64,000 nucleotides of DNA, taken from contig NZ_OY829290.1 of assembly GCF_963691685.1 (NCBI RefSeq), forward strand, positions 1,116,001-1,180,000, given 5' to 3'. Shown piece after piece: positions 8,262-17,127 of the stretch. The position numbers and the translations under genes were made by a program. Under the pieces are notes generated by a model, which made no database searches, had not been told where the DNA came from, and was given only the letters and a program-made list of their open reading frames with translations. Origin of the DNA: Thalassovita sp. (lineage in GTDB: Bacteria > Pseudomonadota > Alphaproteobacteria > Rhodobacterales > Rhodobacteraceae). Position 1 is the stretch's first letter, and every line of letters starts with the position of its first letter.

Positions 8262-10475
8262 ATGGCGGGGCAGGTTCAGCCGGATCAGCAAGAGTTTTTT
8301 GACCCTGGCACCTTGGTCGGTGTGCTGACCACGCAGCCCCTTGATCGCATTCTGGATTACAAGGCGCCCGAGGGCGGGTGCTGGCGGGGCGCATTTGTTG
8401 AGGTGCCTCTGGGCCCCCGTAAGGTGCTTGGCGTGGTCTGGGGCCCTGGCCAAGGAGGCTATGATGCCAGCAAGATCCGCAGCATCTTGCGCGTCCTGGA
8501 TGTGGCGCCGATGCGGGATGAGTTGAAGCAATTCCTGCAACGCTCGGCCGATTATACGCTGACGCCTTTGACCGCGATGTTGCGGCTGGCGACCCGCGCA
8601 CCGGGGTTGAGCGATCCCCCCTCGATGCAGAGAATCTATCGTCTGGGACAGGGTGAGCCTGACCGCACCACGGCGGCGCGCACCCGCGTGGTGGACACGC
8701 TGCGGGACTATGGCGGTCTGGCCTTCACGCTGAAAGAACTGGCTGAGATGGCTGGGGTCTCTTCGAGCGTTGTTAAGGGTTTGGTAAAACAAAACGTGGT
8801 ATTGGAGGAGGATCGGCCGCGTGACCTGCCGTTTGCCCGTCTTGATCCAGACCATGCCGGCAAAACACTGACTGAGGCACAGGGGGAGGCAGCCGCGAAA
8901 TTGCGCGCGGGTGTGGCGGCGCAGACTTATGGCACCACGCTTCTGCGCGGCGTCACCGGTTCGGGTAAGACCGAGGTCTATCTGGAAGCGGTCGCCGAAT
9001 GTCTGGCGCAGGGGCGACAGGCCTTGGTGCTGCTGCCGGAAATTGCGCTGACTGCGGAGTTTTTGACCCGGGTGGAAGAACGGTTTGGCGCCAAACCCGC
9101 GGAATGGCATTCCGGTGTCACCATGACGGAGCGGCGCCGGATCTGGAAAATGGTTGGGCAAGGCGGCGCACAGATGGTGATCGGTGCCCGCTCTGCACTG
9201 TTTTTGCCCTATCAGAATCTGGGCCTGATCGTTGTCGATGAAGAGCACGATACCTCTTACAAACAAGAAGAAGGGGTGCTGTATAACGCGCGGGACATGG
9301 CCGTTTTGCGGGCCCACCTGTGCGGTGCGCAGGTTGTTTTGGCGTCGGCAACGCCATCGCTGGAAACCTGGGTGAACGCTGAGGCTGGGAAATACGAAAA
9401 AATCGATCTGGTCAGTCGCTTCGGGCCGTCGGTTATGCCGGATATGCGCGCCATCGATATGAGGCAGGAGAAGCTGCCATCGAACCGCTGGATCTCGGAA
9501 AAGCTGAAACATGAAGTTTTGGCGCGGGTTGAAAAAGGGGAGCAGTCTCTGCTGTTTATCAATCGTCGCGGCTATGCGCCGGTGACGATCTGCCGGGCCT
9601 GCGGTCATCAGATTGCCTGTGATGTTTGCGATGCGCGGATGGTGGAACATCGGTTCCTGAAGCGGCTGATGTGCCATCAATGTGGCGAAACCAAACCGGT
9701 GCCGACGGAATGCCCAAACTGCGCGGCTGAGGATCGGCTGGCCCCGGTTGGCCCCGGCGTGGAACGTTTGGCCGAGGAGGCGACTGCGCTGTTCCCCGAT
9801 GCCCGGGTGGTGACGCTGAGCTCGGACATGTTTGGATCAGCCCGTGCCCTTAAGGCACAGATCGCCGAAATCGCTGAGGGTGGCGCCGACATCATCATTG
9901 GCACCCAGCTGGTTGCCAAGGGGCACAACTTCCCGCTGCTGACCCTTGTGGGGGTGATTGACGCGGACCTTGGGCTGCAAGGCTCCGACCTCAGGGCGGC
10001 GGAGCGGACCTTTCAGCTGATGCGTCAGGTGGCGGGGCGGGCCGGGCGGTCTGAGCGCAAGGGTGTTGCGTTTATGCAAAGCTATCAGCCTGAGCATCCG
10101 GTGATCCGCGCGATCCTTGCCGGTGATGAGGAAGGGTTTTGGCGGGCCGAAGCAGATGCACGCCGGCTGGCAGGGGTGCCTCCCTACGGACGTATGGCCG
10201 GCATCGTCATCAGCGCCCCGGATCCCCAGCAACCCTTTGACATGGGTGCAGAAATGGCGCGGCGGAATGAGCCGTTGCGACAGATTGGTGCGCAGGTCTT
10301 TGGTCCCGCACCGGCGCCGATTGCCCGGATTCGGGGGCGGCACCGTGTGCGACTGCTGGTCAAGGCTGAGAAAGGCGCACCGTTGCAAAATGCGCTGGCG
10401 AAATGGTTACAGCAGTTTCGGCCGGGGAACCAATTGCGGATCTCCGTCGATATCGACCCGCAGAGTTTTTTGTAG
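8262..10475 (+). CDS. priA: Primosomal protein N' (replication restart helicase PriA)
   Basis: DEAH-type 3'-5' helicase that reloads the replisome at stalled forks. The 737-aa protein has an N-terminal DNA-binding domain, Walker A GVTGSGKTE at about 229-237, DEEHD near 327-331, a zinc-binding region with the Cys pairs CRAC, CDVC, CHQC and CPNC at about 440-490, and the helicase motifs GTQLVAKGHNFP and QVAGRAGRS. The ATG at 8262 is the first in frame before conserved sequence and has only a weak AAAGGC-like site upstream. It is divergent from fsa, and the downstream gene is convergent. Confidence 0.96.
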   Translation: MAGQVQPDQQEFFDPGTLVGVLTTQPLDRILDYKAPEGGCWRGAFVEVPLGPRKVLGVVWGPGQGGYDASKIRSILRVLDVAPMRDELKQFLQRSADYTLTPLTAMLRLATRAPGLSDPPSMQRIYRLGQGEPDRTTAARTRVVDTLRDYGGLAFTLKELAEMAGVSSSVVKGLVKQNVVLEEDRPRDLPFARLDPDHAGKTLTEAQGEAAAKLRAGVAAQTYGTTLLRGVTGSGKTEVYLEAVAECLAQGRQALVLLPEIALTAEFLTRVEERFGAKPAEWHSGVTMTERRRIWKMVGQGGAQMVIGARSALFLPYQNLGLIVVDEEHDTSYKQEEGVLYNARDMAVLRAHLCGAQVVLASATPSLETWVNAEAGKYEKIDLVSRFGPSVMPDMRAIDMRQEKLPSNRWISEKLKHEVLARVEKGEQSLLFINRRGYAPVTICRACGHQIACDVCDARMVEHRFLKRLMCHQCGETKPVPTECPNCAAEDRLAPVGPGVERLAEEATALFPDARVVTLSSDMFGSARALKAQIAEIAEGGADIIIGTQLVAKGHNFPLLTLVGVIDADLGLQGSDLRAAERTFQLMRQVAGRAGRSERKGVAFMQSYQPEHPVIRAILAGDEEGFWRAEADARRLAGVPPYGRMAGIVISAPDPQQPFDMGAEMARRNEPLRQIGAQVFGPAPAPIARIRGRHRVRLLVKAEKGAPLQNALAKWLQQFRPGNQLRISVDIDPQSFL

Positions 10476-10518
10476 CCCTTAACGCTTTGTTGGTGATTTT
10501 GCCTCAATCTGCCGGGGA

Positions 10519-11583
10519 TCAAGCGGTGGCGGCGCGACTGGAGGGCTGATCAATCAGCCAATCCGTTGCCATCGCGCCGATCCACATTGCAAATAGCGCG
10601 CACCAGGCCGTTGCCACAAAGATGGACCCACCCGTGACCCCTGCGCCGATGGCGCAGCCACCTGCCAGCATGCCGCCAAACCCCATCAGGGCGGCGCCAA
10701 AAATCGCGCGGCGCATGTTTGCCGCGCCTTCATAGCCTTGGAACTTCAGCTCCCTAGTGACCCAAGCGGCGAGGAAGGCGCCGATGAAAACACCTGGAAC
10801 CAACCCGATATCAAATTCCAACACAGCGTTGCGGTCCAGGACAAACATCAAACTATGCGCGGAGGGGCCGGTGAACGTGGCGCTTTCGACCTGCACCGGA
10901 TCAAAGGCGATTTGAGACAGTCCAAAAGTTAAAACCCACCCAAGGGCGACTGCAAATCCAACGCCTGAGGCAAAGATCAAACGGGCGGCGCCGATGCGGT
11001 TGCGATGGGCCAGGACAAGGGCAAAGCCTGCAAGCGCAAGGCCTATAAACAGGCCCGACATGGGTGGCAGATTGAGGGCGGTCAAAAGGTCAGTGTTCCG
11101 ACCGCCCGGGGTGATCCATAGCCCTGCCAGTACCTCCCGTGGGGCGGAGAGCAGACCAGCGAGGGTCATCTGCGCAACGACGGCAAAGATCAGGCCGGAC
11201 ACCAGTGATCTAAGGTTGCCGGTGGCCGCCAGAACCAGCAACCGCCCGGAACACCCCCGGGCCAGCACCATGCCGGCGCCAAACAGCAACCCGCCGATGA
11301 TGGCACCAGACCAGCTGCCAGGCACAGCCATCATCCGGGCATCTGCGGCCCGCATCAGCCCCAGCATCTCGGCTGCTTGGACCCAGACAACCGCGGTGGA
11401 GAAGGTGAGCAGCCAAACCGCAACGCGATCATCCCAGCGACCGCGAGCAAAGGAGACCGTGGCGGCGCGCAGACAAAACCGGGACCTTTGCGCCGCAACG
11501 CCGAAGCAAAGCCCTGTGATCAGGCCGAGCAATGCTGCGGTGGGTGCTTCGCCGATGCGGTCCACAATGCTGAGGAGTGTCAT
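10519..11583 (-). CDS. YeeE/YedE family sulfur-compound transporter
   Basis: Integral inner-membrane protein of 354 aa, about nine hydrophobic segments, with the two sulfur-transport repeats of the YeeE/YedE (DUF395) family. Conserved Cys motifs are seen: RFCLRAA near 35, ARGCSGRLL near 110 and GGCAIGAGVTGGS near 310. TsuA, the studied member, takes up thiosulfate through such Cys residues; the substrate here is not shown by sequence. The gene is monocistronic and convergent with priA. A 28-bp inverted repeat and an FNR-like site lie directly upstream (11620-11654), which suggests control by sulfur or oxygen status. Confidence 0.87.
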   Translation of the reverse strand: MTLLSIVDRIGEAPTAALLGLITGLCFGVAAQRSRFCLRAATVSFARGRWDDRVAVWLLTFSTAVVWVQAAEMLGLMRAADARMMAVPGSWSGAIIGGLLFGAGMVLARGCSGRLLVLAATGNLRSLVSGLIFAVVAQMTLAGLLSAPREVLAGLWITPGGRNTDLLTALNLPPMSGLFIGLALAGFALVLAHRNRIGAARLIFASGVGFAVALGWVLTFGLSQIAFDPVQVESATFTGPSAHSLMFVLDRNAVLEFDIGLVPGVFIGAFLAAWVTRELKFQGYEGAANMRRAIFGAALMGFGGMLAGGCAIGAGVTGGSIFVATAWCALFAMWIGAMATDWLIDQPSSRAATA

Positions 11584-11619
11584 CTCAATCCCTCTCTGTC
11601 ATTTGCGGGTGAGAATATA

Positions 11620-11654
11620 AAATCAAATATTAGAATGTATTTGATTTGGATCAT
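11620..11654. promoter_or_regulatory. 28-bp inverted repeat overlapping an FNR-like box
   Basis: AAATCAAATA (11620-11629) and TATTTGATTT (11638-11647) are perfect 10-bp inverted arms around 8 bases. Overlapping it, TTGATTTGGATCAT (11641-11654) matches the FNR consensus TTGAT-N4-ATCAA in 9 of 10 fixed positions. The site ends 36 bp before the yeeE-like start on the minus strand and about 170 bp before the MFS start on the plus strand. It is most likely an operator at the yeeE promoter; the regulator is unknown. ArsR-type persulfide sensors often control this transporter family, but no such gene is in the window. Confidence 0.65.
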
Positions 11655-11820
11655 GCGCAGAACTGATCTGGCCAATAAGGGCAGGGTGGCGCATCCTTCG
11701 ACAAACGCTGCCAGTTCAGCTGCGCCAAGCGCGCGGATGCGCTTTTTTGACGGGGCGACTGTGCATCTGTGTGGGGGCTCCGCACTCGCCTTTTGGACCA
11801 ATTCGGCGTAAGGCCAAGGC

Positions 11821-13056
11821 ATGAAAGCGATCTATCCCCTTGAAGAGGCGCGGCAGCTTCCTGTCTGGCGCCGTCCGATTACCCTGCTGTTCCTGATGGC
11901 CGCGGCGATGCCCATCGCCTTTTCCACCTGGTCGGCCCTCTTGAACAACTTCGTCATTGAAATGGCGGCATTTGATGGCTCTGACATTGGCTGGCTGCAC
12001 ACCGTGCGGGAAATTCCTGGCTTTCTGGCCATCGGGGTGATCGCCATCATCATGTTCATGCGGGAGCAGGTGCTTGGGATCGTGTCACTGGCGCTGCTTG
12101 GTGTGGCGACAGCGATCACGGCCTGGTTTCCCTCGATGGGGGGGATCCTGACCATCACCATGCTTAGCTCCATCGGGTTTCACTACTATGAAACGGTGAA
12201 CCAGTCGTTACAGCTGCAGTGGTTGCCGAAAGATCGCGCGCCGCAGATGCTGGGGTGGATCATGGCGGCAGGATCAGCCGCAACGCTGGTTGCCTATGTG
12301 CTGATCGTGCTCAGCTGGGAGCGGTTCGACCTGACATATAACGTGGTCTACCTGCTGTCGGGTGGCCTGACAGCAGTAATCGCGCTGTTCTGTTTTGTGG
12401 CTTATCCGCAGTTCGAAAGCCCCAATCCGCAGGTGAAGAAGTTCATTCTGCGCAAACGCTACTGGCTTTACTATGCGCTGCAGTTCATGGCGGGGGCGCG
12501 GCGGCAGATTTTTGTGGTTTTTGCAGGCTTCATGATGGTCGAACGCTTTGGCTTCGACGTGCATGAGGTGACCGGGCTTTATCTGGTGAACCTGATGGCC
12601 AATATGCTGCTGGCGCCGGTCTTTGGCAAAGTGGTGGCGCGCTATGGTGAACGCCGGGCGCTGATCTTTGAATACGTCGGCCTTGTCACAGTGTTCCTGG
12701 CCTATGGCGGCATCTACTGGTTTGGCTGGGGCGTGGTGCTGGCATCGATCCTTTATGTGTTGGACCACCTGTTCTTTGCTCTGGCGCTGGCGTTGAAGAC
12801 CTATTTCCAGAAAATTGCGGATCCCGGCGATATCGCGCCCACAGCGGCGGTGGCTTTCACGATCAACCATATCGCTGCGGTCTTCTTGCCGGCGCTTCTG
12901 GGCTATCTGTGGCTGATTTCACCCGGCGCGGTGTTCCTGCTGGCGGCCGGCATGGCGGGCACATCGCTGGCCTTGGCCTGCTTGATTCCGCGCCACCCAG
13001 AGCCAGGTAATGAGACCGTGTTTGCCCGTTTTGCCCGCGCTGCACCGGCTGAGTAA
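11821..13056 (+). CDS. MFS transporter
   Basis: Integral membrane protein of 411 aa with about twelve hydrophobic segments in two halves separated by a charged loop near residues 200-220, as in the major facilitator superfamily. It starts with a short cytoplasmic N-terminus MKAIYPLEEARQLPVWRRPI. The usual DRxGRR loop is replaced by GKVVARYGERRAL near 270 in the second half. No substrate can be named. ATG at 11821 is the only sensible start. It is divergent from the yeeE-like gene, so a shared regulatory region is possible. Confidence 0.83.
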   Translation: MKAIYPLEEARQLPVWRRPITLLFLMAAAMPIAFSTWSALLNNFVIEMAAFDGSDIGWLHTVREIPGFLAIGVIAIIMFMREQVLGIVSLALLGVATAITAWFPSMGGILTITMLSSIGFHYYETVNQSLQLQWLPKDRAPQMLGWIMAAGSAATLVAYVLIVLSWERFDLTYNVVYLLSGGLTAVIALFCFVAYPQFESPNPQVKKFILRKRYWLYYALQFMAGARRQIFVVFAGFMMVERFGFDVHEVTGLYLVNLMANMLLAPVFGKVVARYGERRALIFEYVGLVTVFLAYGGIYWFGWGVVLASILYVLDHLFFALALALKTYFQKIADPGDIAPTAAVAFTINHIAAVFLPALLGYLWLISPGAVFLLAAGMAGTSLALACLIPRHPEPGNETVFARFARAAPAE

Positions 13057-13076
13057 CGCACCGGTTATTTCACCGA

Positions 13077-13107
13077 CCGCGTGATATGCCGGCCGCGTGA
13101 TGTCCGG
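13077..13107. repeat. Imperfect 16-bp tandem repeat
   Basis: CCGCGTGATATGCCGG (13077-13092) is followed at once by CCGCGTGATGTCCGG (13093-13107). It lies between the MFS and MATE genes. No function is apparent. Confidence 0.5.
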
Positions 13108-13170
13108 CCCCTTTAATGTTTCACGGCACCTGAGCCATCTGGTGCTGCCTTGACCCGACGGAGAGACCCC

Positions 13171-14577
13171 ATGGCCCAAGCCAACACAGCCAAGCCTGCA
13201 TCTGAAAAGCCGGCGGGCAAAGCCGCCGCGCCGCAGGCAAAATTCACCACAGGATCGACCATGCGCCATGTGGTGGTGATGACGCTGACCAGTGCCTTTG
13301 GCCTCAGCTTCATGTTTCTGGTCGACTTCCTGGCGCTGTTCTGGGTCAGCCAGCTGAAGGTTGAGATGCTGATTTCGGCCATAGGCTTTGCCGCGACCAT
13401 TCAATTCTTTGTGCTGTCCGTGGCCATTGGCATGATGATCGCCGGTGTTGCGCTGGTCAGCCGGGCGCTGGGCATGGGCAAGGGCCAAAGGGCGCGGCGC
13501 ATCTCAACGGTCATTCTGATCTATAGCGTTGGGATCCAGACGGTGATTTCGGCGCTGACTTATATGTTCCTGGATCCGTTGCTGGGGCTGACCGGCGCCA
13601 GCGGGGAAACGCTGGATGTGGCCAAAAGTTTCTTGATGATTTCGCTGCCCAGCCTGCCGATCATGGCGGCGGGCATGTGTGCCTCTGCGATTGTGCGGGC
13701 GGTAGGGGATGCCTGGCGCGCGATGATGGTCACCGTGATCGGTGGAGCTGTCGCGGTGGTTCTGGACCCCTTGTTCATCATCTACTGGGGCCTGGGGATT
13801 GAGGGTGCTGCGATGGTGATCGTCGCCTCGCGTCTGGCGATGGCCATTGTTGGCATCTACTGGGTGATCGTCACCCATAACATGCTGGCCCGCCCCCATC
13901 GGCGTGACTTCACCGATTTCCTGAAACCCTATCTGGCAATTGCAGTGCCTGCGGTGGCCACGCAGCTGGCAACACCATTTGGCAACTGGCTGCTGGTGCG
14001 CGCCATTGCAGAACATGGCGACAGTGCGGTGGCTGGCTTTGGCGTTGTGTCGCGTCTGACGATTCTGGGCTTTGGCGGCATCTATGCGCTGTCAGGCGCC
14101 ATTGGGGCGATCATCGGTCAGAACGCCGGTGCCGGTCTGGGCGACCGCGTGCGCGAGGCCTATGTGGACTCGATCAAGTTTTGTGTGATCTACACGGGGC
14201 TGACCTGGGTCTTGATGGCGCTCTGTGCCGATCTGATCGTGACCGCCTTTGGCCTTAGCCCCGAAGGTGCAGAGATCGTCAAGATCTTCTGCTACTACGC
14301 GGCGGGCACCTTCGTGTTCACCGGCGCGCTGTTTGTGGCCAATGCGACCTTCAACAACCTTGGCAAACCCGTCTGGTCGACGCTGGCCAACTGGACCCGC
14401 GATGGCATCCTGATGGCACCGCTGGCCTTTGGCATGGGGGCCGCTTTTGGCGCGACGGGTGTGGTCTGGGCGCAGGCGGTGGGCAACACCATTGTTGGCA
14501 TCGCCGCCGGCTGGGTGGCTTGGCGCTATGTCAAATCGGGGCGCGGGATTGAGCCGCAGCGCACAGCCAAGACTTGA
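13171..14577 (+). CDS. MATE family efflux transporter
   Basis: Integral membrane antiporter of the multidrug and toxic compound extrusion family, 468 aa with twelve predicted helices in two homologous halves. It has a family-like arrangement with repeated GxGxxA-type and P-rich helices (for example PAVATQLATPFGNW near 260 and NATFNNLGKPVWSTLANW near 395). The ATG at 13171 is used because GGAGAGA precedes it at proper distance; a TTG 21 bp upstream is less likely. The first 30 residues are Ala/Lys/Pro-rich and cytoplasmic. Drug or metabolite specificity is not visible. It follows the MFS gene by 114 bp. Confidence 0.9.
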   Translation: MAQANTAKPASEKPAGKAAAPQAKFTTGSTMRHVVVMTLTSAFGLSFMFLVDFLALFWVSQLKVEMLISAIGFAATIQFFVLSVAIGMMIAGVALVSRALGMGKGQRARRISTVILIYSVGIQTVISALTYMFLDPLLGLTGASGETLDVAKSFLMISLPSLPIMAAGMCASAIVRAVGDAWRAMMVTVIGGAVAVVLDPLFIIYWGLGIEGAAMVIVASRLAMAIVGIYWVIVTHNMLARPHRRDFTDFLKPYLAIAVPAVATQLATPFGNWLLVRAIAEHGDSAVAGFGVVSRLTILGFGGIYALSGAIGAIIGQNAGAGLGDRVREAYVDSIKFCVIYTGLTWVLMALCADLIVTAFGLSPEGAEIVKIFCYYAAGTFVFTGALFVANATFNNLGKPVWSTLANWTRDGILMAPLAFGMGAAFGATGVVWAQAVGNTIVGIAAGWVAWRYVKSGRGIEPQRTAKT

Positions 14578-14649
14578 CCCCGGACGAGGTGGCGCGTAGG
14601 CGCTGCTGCAACACTTGAAACCCGTGATGTTCCTGCCTCGGAGGCCGCT

Positions 14650-15516
14650 ATGCCCACTTACACCGCCCTGACGACCCTGCCCGGAAAAGCACCAGCCGAG
14701 GCGCTGGGCGAAGCGATGGAGCGTCTGAACCCGGAACCCACCGGTGTGGGCGTCTTTGAGATCGAAGATGATTCCGGCCTGTGGGAAGTGGGCGCCTATT
14801 TCGTTGAGGCCCCGGATGAGGCCGGGCTGGCAGTGCTGGCGGCGGCCTTTGATGCCAAACCTTTTGCCATCTCAGAACTGCCCGAAACTGATTGGGTGGC
14901 CAAGGTCAAACGGGAACTGGCGCCTGTCGAGGCTGGGCGTTTCTTTGTTTACGGCAGCCATGATGCCGATCAGGTGCCGGAAAACTGTGAACCGCTGCTG
15001 ATTGAGGCGGCGATGGCCTTTGGCACCGGCCACCACGGCACCACACAGGGCTGCCTGCGGGCGCTGGACCGGTTGGACAGCGAAGGCTTTAAAGGGCTGA
15101 ACGTTGCTGACATTGGCTGCGGCACCGCTGTTCTGGCCATGGGCGCGGCCCGGATCTGGCCGAACCCGGCGCTGGCAGGGGATATTGACCCGGTTGCGGT
15201 TGAGGTGGCTGCGGCCAACGTCAAGGTCAACGATCTGGACGGTCGGGTCAAATGTGTGGTGGCGGCAGGCTTTGGCGCGCCCGAGCTGGAGGCGGCGGCG
15301 CCTTTCGATCTGGTCTTTGCCAACATCCTCAAAGGTCCGCTGATCGATCTGGCGCCTGATATGGCATCAAACCTGCAGGAGGGGGGCTATGCGATTCTGT
15401 CTGGCATCCTGAATGAGCAGGCAGATGAGGTCATCGCGGTTTATGCACAGAACGGCATCAATCTGGCCTACCGCGAAGAGATTGGTGAATGGACCACCCT
15501 CACACTCAAGAAATAA
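14650..15516 (+). CDS. prmA: Ribosomal protein L11 methyltransferase
   Basis: S-adenosylmethionine-dependent enzyme that methylates ribosomal protein L11. The 288-aa length fits. It has the small N-terminal substrate-recognition domain (about 1-60) and a class I methyltransferase domain with the PrmA signature AFGTGHHGTTQGCL at about 122-135, motif I ADIGCGTAVLAMGAA at about 153-167, DIDPVAVEVAAANVKVN and the NPPY-like FANILKGPL. The ATG at 14650 follows CGGAGG. It stands alone between the MATE gene and a small membrane protein gene. Confidence 0.93.
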   Translation: MPTYTALTTLPGKAPAEALGEAMERLNPEPTGVGVFEIEDDSGLWEVGAYFVEAPDEAGLAVLAAAFDAKPFAISELPETDWVAKVKRELAPVEAGRFFVYGSHDADQVPENCEPLLIEAAMAFGTGHHGTTQGCLRALDRLDSEGFKGLNVADIGCGTAVLAMGAARIWPNPALAGDIDPVAVEVAAANVKVNDLDGRVKCVVAAGFGAPELEAAAPFDLVFANILKGPLIDLAPDMASNLQEGGYAILSGILNEQADEVIAVYAQNGINLAYREEIGEWTTLTLKK

Positions 15517-15631
15517 AGGCAATTTGAGACGCAATTGCAGCGAATCTGGGGCTCTTGCCCCATTTCCGCCACATTTCGAAGGTATCCCTTACTTCAGGTA
15601 ATGAGTGGGGGCTCGACCATCGGAGGTTGTT

Positions 15632-15976
15632 ATGTCTGACGCCTTTAACGAGTTTGACGATAGGCTGCGACGCATCGACAAGAGCAGAGCGCGTCTCAAG
15701 AACGGCTACGTGACGGTTGTGGACCGCGATGGGTTAATCGTGGTGCGCCCGAAACGCCGCCGCGCCTCTTTCCCCTGGCGGGGGCTGGTGTTTCTGATCT
15801 GCGGATTTCTGGGGTTCAAAGCCTTGCTGATGGCCAGCATGGGCTTTGGCAATTACCAGGATCGTGTGGCCAAACTGCATGAGGGCGGTCTGGTCGAAGT
15901 GGCAGGTGGCTATCTGATGCAGCCCGACCCCGTGTCTGAGTATCTGGCGATCCAGATGCGCCCCTATCTCAAATAA
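15632..15976 (+). CDS. Small single-pass membrane protein, unknown
   Basis: A 114-aa protein with a charged, basic N-terminal half (residues 1-48, including KRRR), one membrane segment at about 49-74 (FPWRGLVFLICGFLGFKALL) and an outer C-terminal domain of about 40 residues. ATG at 15632 follows CGGAGG at good spacing, so the upstream GTG at 15605 is rejected. I do not recognise a named family. It is probably conserved in Rhodobacterales, since its composition and codon use match the neighbours. It ends just before a strong terminator. Confidence 0.7.
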   Translation: MSDAFNEFDDRLRRIDKSRARLKNGYVTVVDRDGLIVVRPKRRRASFPWRGLVFLICGFLGFKALLMASMGFGNYQDRVAKLHEGGLVEVAGGYLMQPDPVSEYLAIQMRPYLK

Positions 15977-15998
15977 TCTCTCTCCAGAGATCTCTCAC

Positions 15999-16038
15999 AA
16001 AAATGGCCCTGTCTGAACGCTCAGACAGGGCCATTTTG
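15999..16038. terminator. Strong bidirectional terminator
   Basis: AAAATGGCCCTGTCTGA (16000-16016) pairs with TCAGACAGGGCCATTTT around the loop ACGC; A-rich on one side and T-rich on the other, so it can end both the plus-strand membrane protein gene and the minus-strand DUF1127 gene. Confidence 0.9.
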
Positions 16039-16063
16039 TTGGGGAGCAAAATGGTCAGGCGCT

Positions 16064-16291
16064 TTAGGCCTTGGCAACCATTTCGATGTCGGCACGGGTC
16101 AGGCCGATGTCATCCAGCTCACGATCGGTCAGACGCGACAGCGCCTTGCGGGTCACGCGGGCGTCGTTCCAGCCGGTGGCGATTTCGCGCAGGTGCGACA
16201 GGGTATCGACCACAACAAATGCGGTACGGGCGATAAGGCTGGCCAGTGCGCCAGCCTGATACTGGGTGCGGGTGTTCTCGTAGACAGCCAT
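16064..16291 (-). CDS. DUF1127 domain protein
   Basis: A 75-aa protein with a C-terminal DUF1127 (YjiS-like) domain at about 35-75: LREIATGWNDARVTRKALSRL is followed by TDRELDDIGLTRADIE, the family signature. DUF1127 proteins in alphaproteobacteria are small, basic and have been linked to RNA turnover and stress responses. Here the N-terminal 30 residues hold a small hydrophobic stretch (LASLIARTAFVVVD). The gene is alone on the minus strand, sharing a terminator with the convergent neighbour. Confidence 0.87.
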   Translation of the reverse strand: MAVYENTRTQYQAGALASLIARTAFVVVDTLSHLREIATGWNDARVTRKALSRLTDRELDDIGLTRADIEMVAKA

Positions 16292-16608
16292 ATCAGGAAC
16301 CTCGGTGTGTGTTTCGTTACATTAACTGAGACGGCATCTAGAGCGCCTTTTTTATCCGCACAACTGGGCTGAATTGCATATCTCTTATGCAGTTTGTGCA
16401 TAACGGGCTGGCATGGCGTTCGATCAAGTAAATAAGGGGTTTCGGACAGGTCCAAAGGTGTCGTTTTTGGACAATTTGGCGACGAAAACAGAACAGGTTT
16501 GGCGGGAATGAGACAGCCATGTCGTTTTTGATCTTTTTGCTTTCCGCTTGGCGTTTGTTCCCCCTTTGTGCTAATTGAAGAAAAAAATGTTCAAAAAAGG
16601 GGGCAGTG
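16292..16608. other. Regulatory gap between DUF1127 gene and ruvC
   Basis: About 317 bp with no gene. It is AT-richer than the flanks and must hold the promoters of both divergent genes. Visible items: an inverted repeat TTATGCA-N5-TGCATAA at 16385-16403 that contains a perfect DnaA-box match (TTATGCACA on the minus strand, 16395-16403), and GTTC-N7-GTGC at 16557-16571, one base off the alphaproteobacterial LexA consensus GTTC-N7-GTTC. Confidence 0.4.
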
Positions 16609-17127
16609 ATGCGGGTTTTGGGGATCGATCCCGGCTTGCGCAACCTTGGCTGGGGGGTGATTGAGGCTGAAGGCAGCCGCATGAGCCACATTGCCAACGG
16701 GGTGTGCCAGTCTGATTCGTCAGAAGATCTGGCCAAACGGCTGCTGTCACTGCACGAACAGCTGAGCGATGTCTTCGCCCGGTTCCAGCCTGACACGGCT
16801 GCCATTGAACAAACCTTCGTCAACAAAGATGCCGTCGGCACCCTGAAACTGGGGCAGGCGCGCGGCGTTGCACTGCTGGTGCCGGCGCAGTTTGGGGTCA
16901 GCGTCGGCGAATACGCCCCCAACAAGGTCAAGAAAACGGTGGTCGGTGTGGGCCACGCGGCCAAACAGCAGGTTGATCACATGGTGAAGATGCAATTGCC
17001 CGGTGTGGCGATCAACGGGCCGGATGCGGCGGATGCCTTGGCCATCGCTATATGTCACGCCCATTACGCCCGCGGTCCCGGATTTGGGGCCGGCGCGGGG
17101 ATGCGAATTAAAGAGGTGCGCGCATGA
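16609..17127 (+). CDS. ruvC: Holliday junction resolvase RuvC
   Basis: Homodimeric endonuclease that cuts Holliday junctions symmetrically during recombinational repair. The 172-aa protein shows the four acidic catalytic residues Asp7 (LGIDPGLR), Glu67 (AAIEQTF), Asp139 and Asp142 (NGPDAADALAIA), and the basic HAAKQQVDHMV segment. GTG at 16606 and ATG at 16609 are adjacent; GGGGGCAG precedes them and ATG is preferred. It is the first gene of ruvC-ruvA-ruvB and its stop overlaps the ruvA start (ATGA). Confidence 0.97.
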   Translation: MRVLGIDPGLRNLGWGVIEAEGSRMSHIANGVCQSDSSEDLAKRLLSLHEQLSDVFARFQPDTAAIEQTFVNKDAVGTLKLGQARGVALLVPAQFGVSVGEYAPNKVKKTVVGVGHAAKQQVDHMVKMQLPGVAINGPDAADALAIAICHAHYARGPGFGAGAGMRIKEVRA

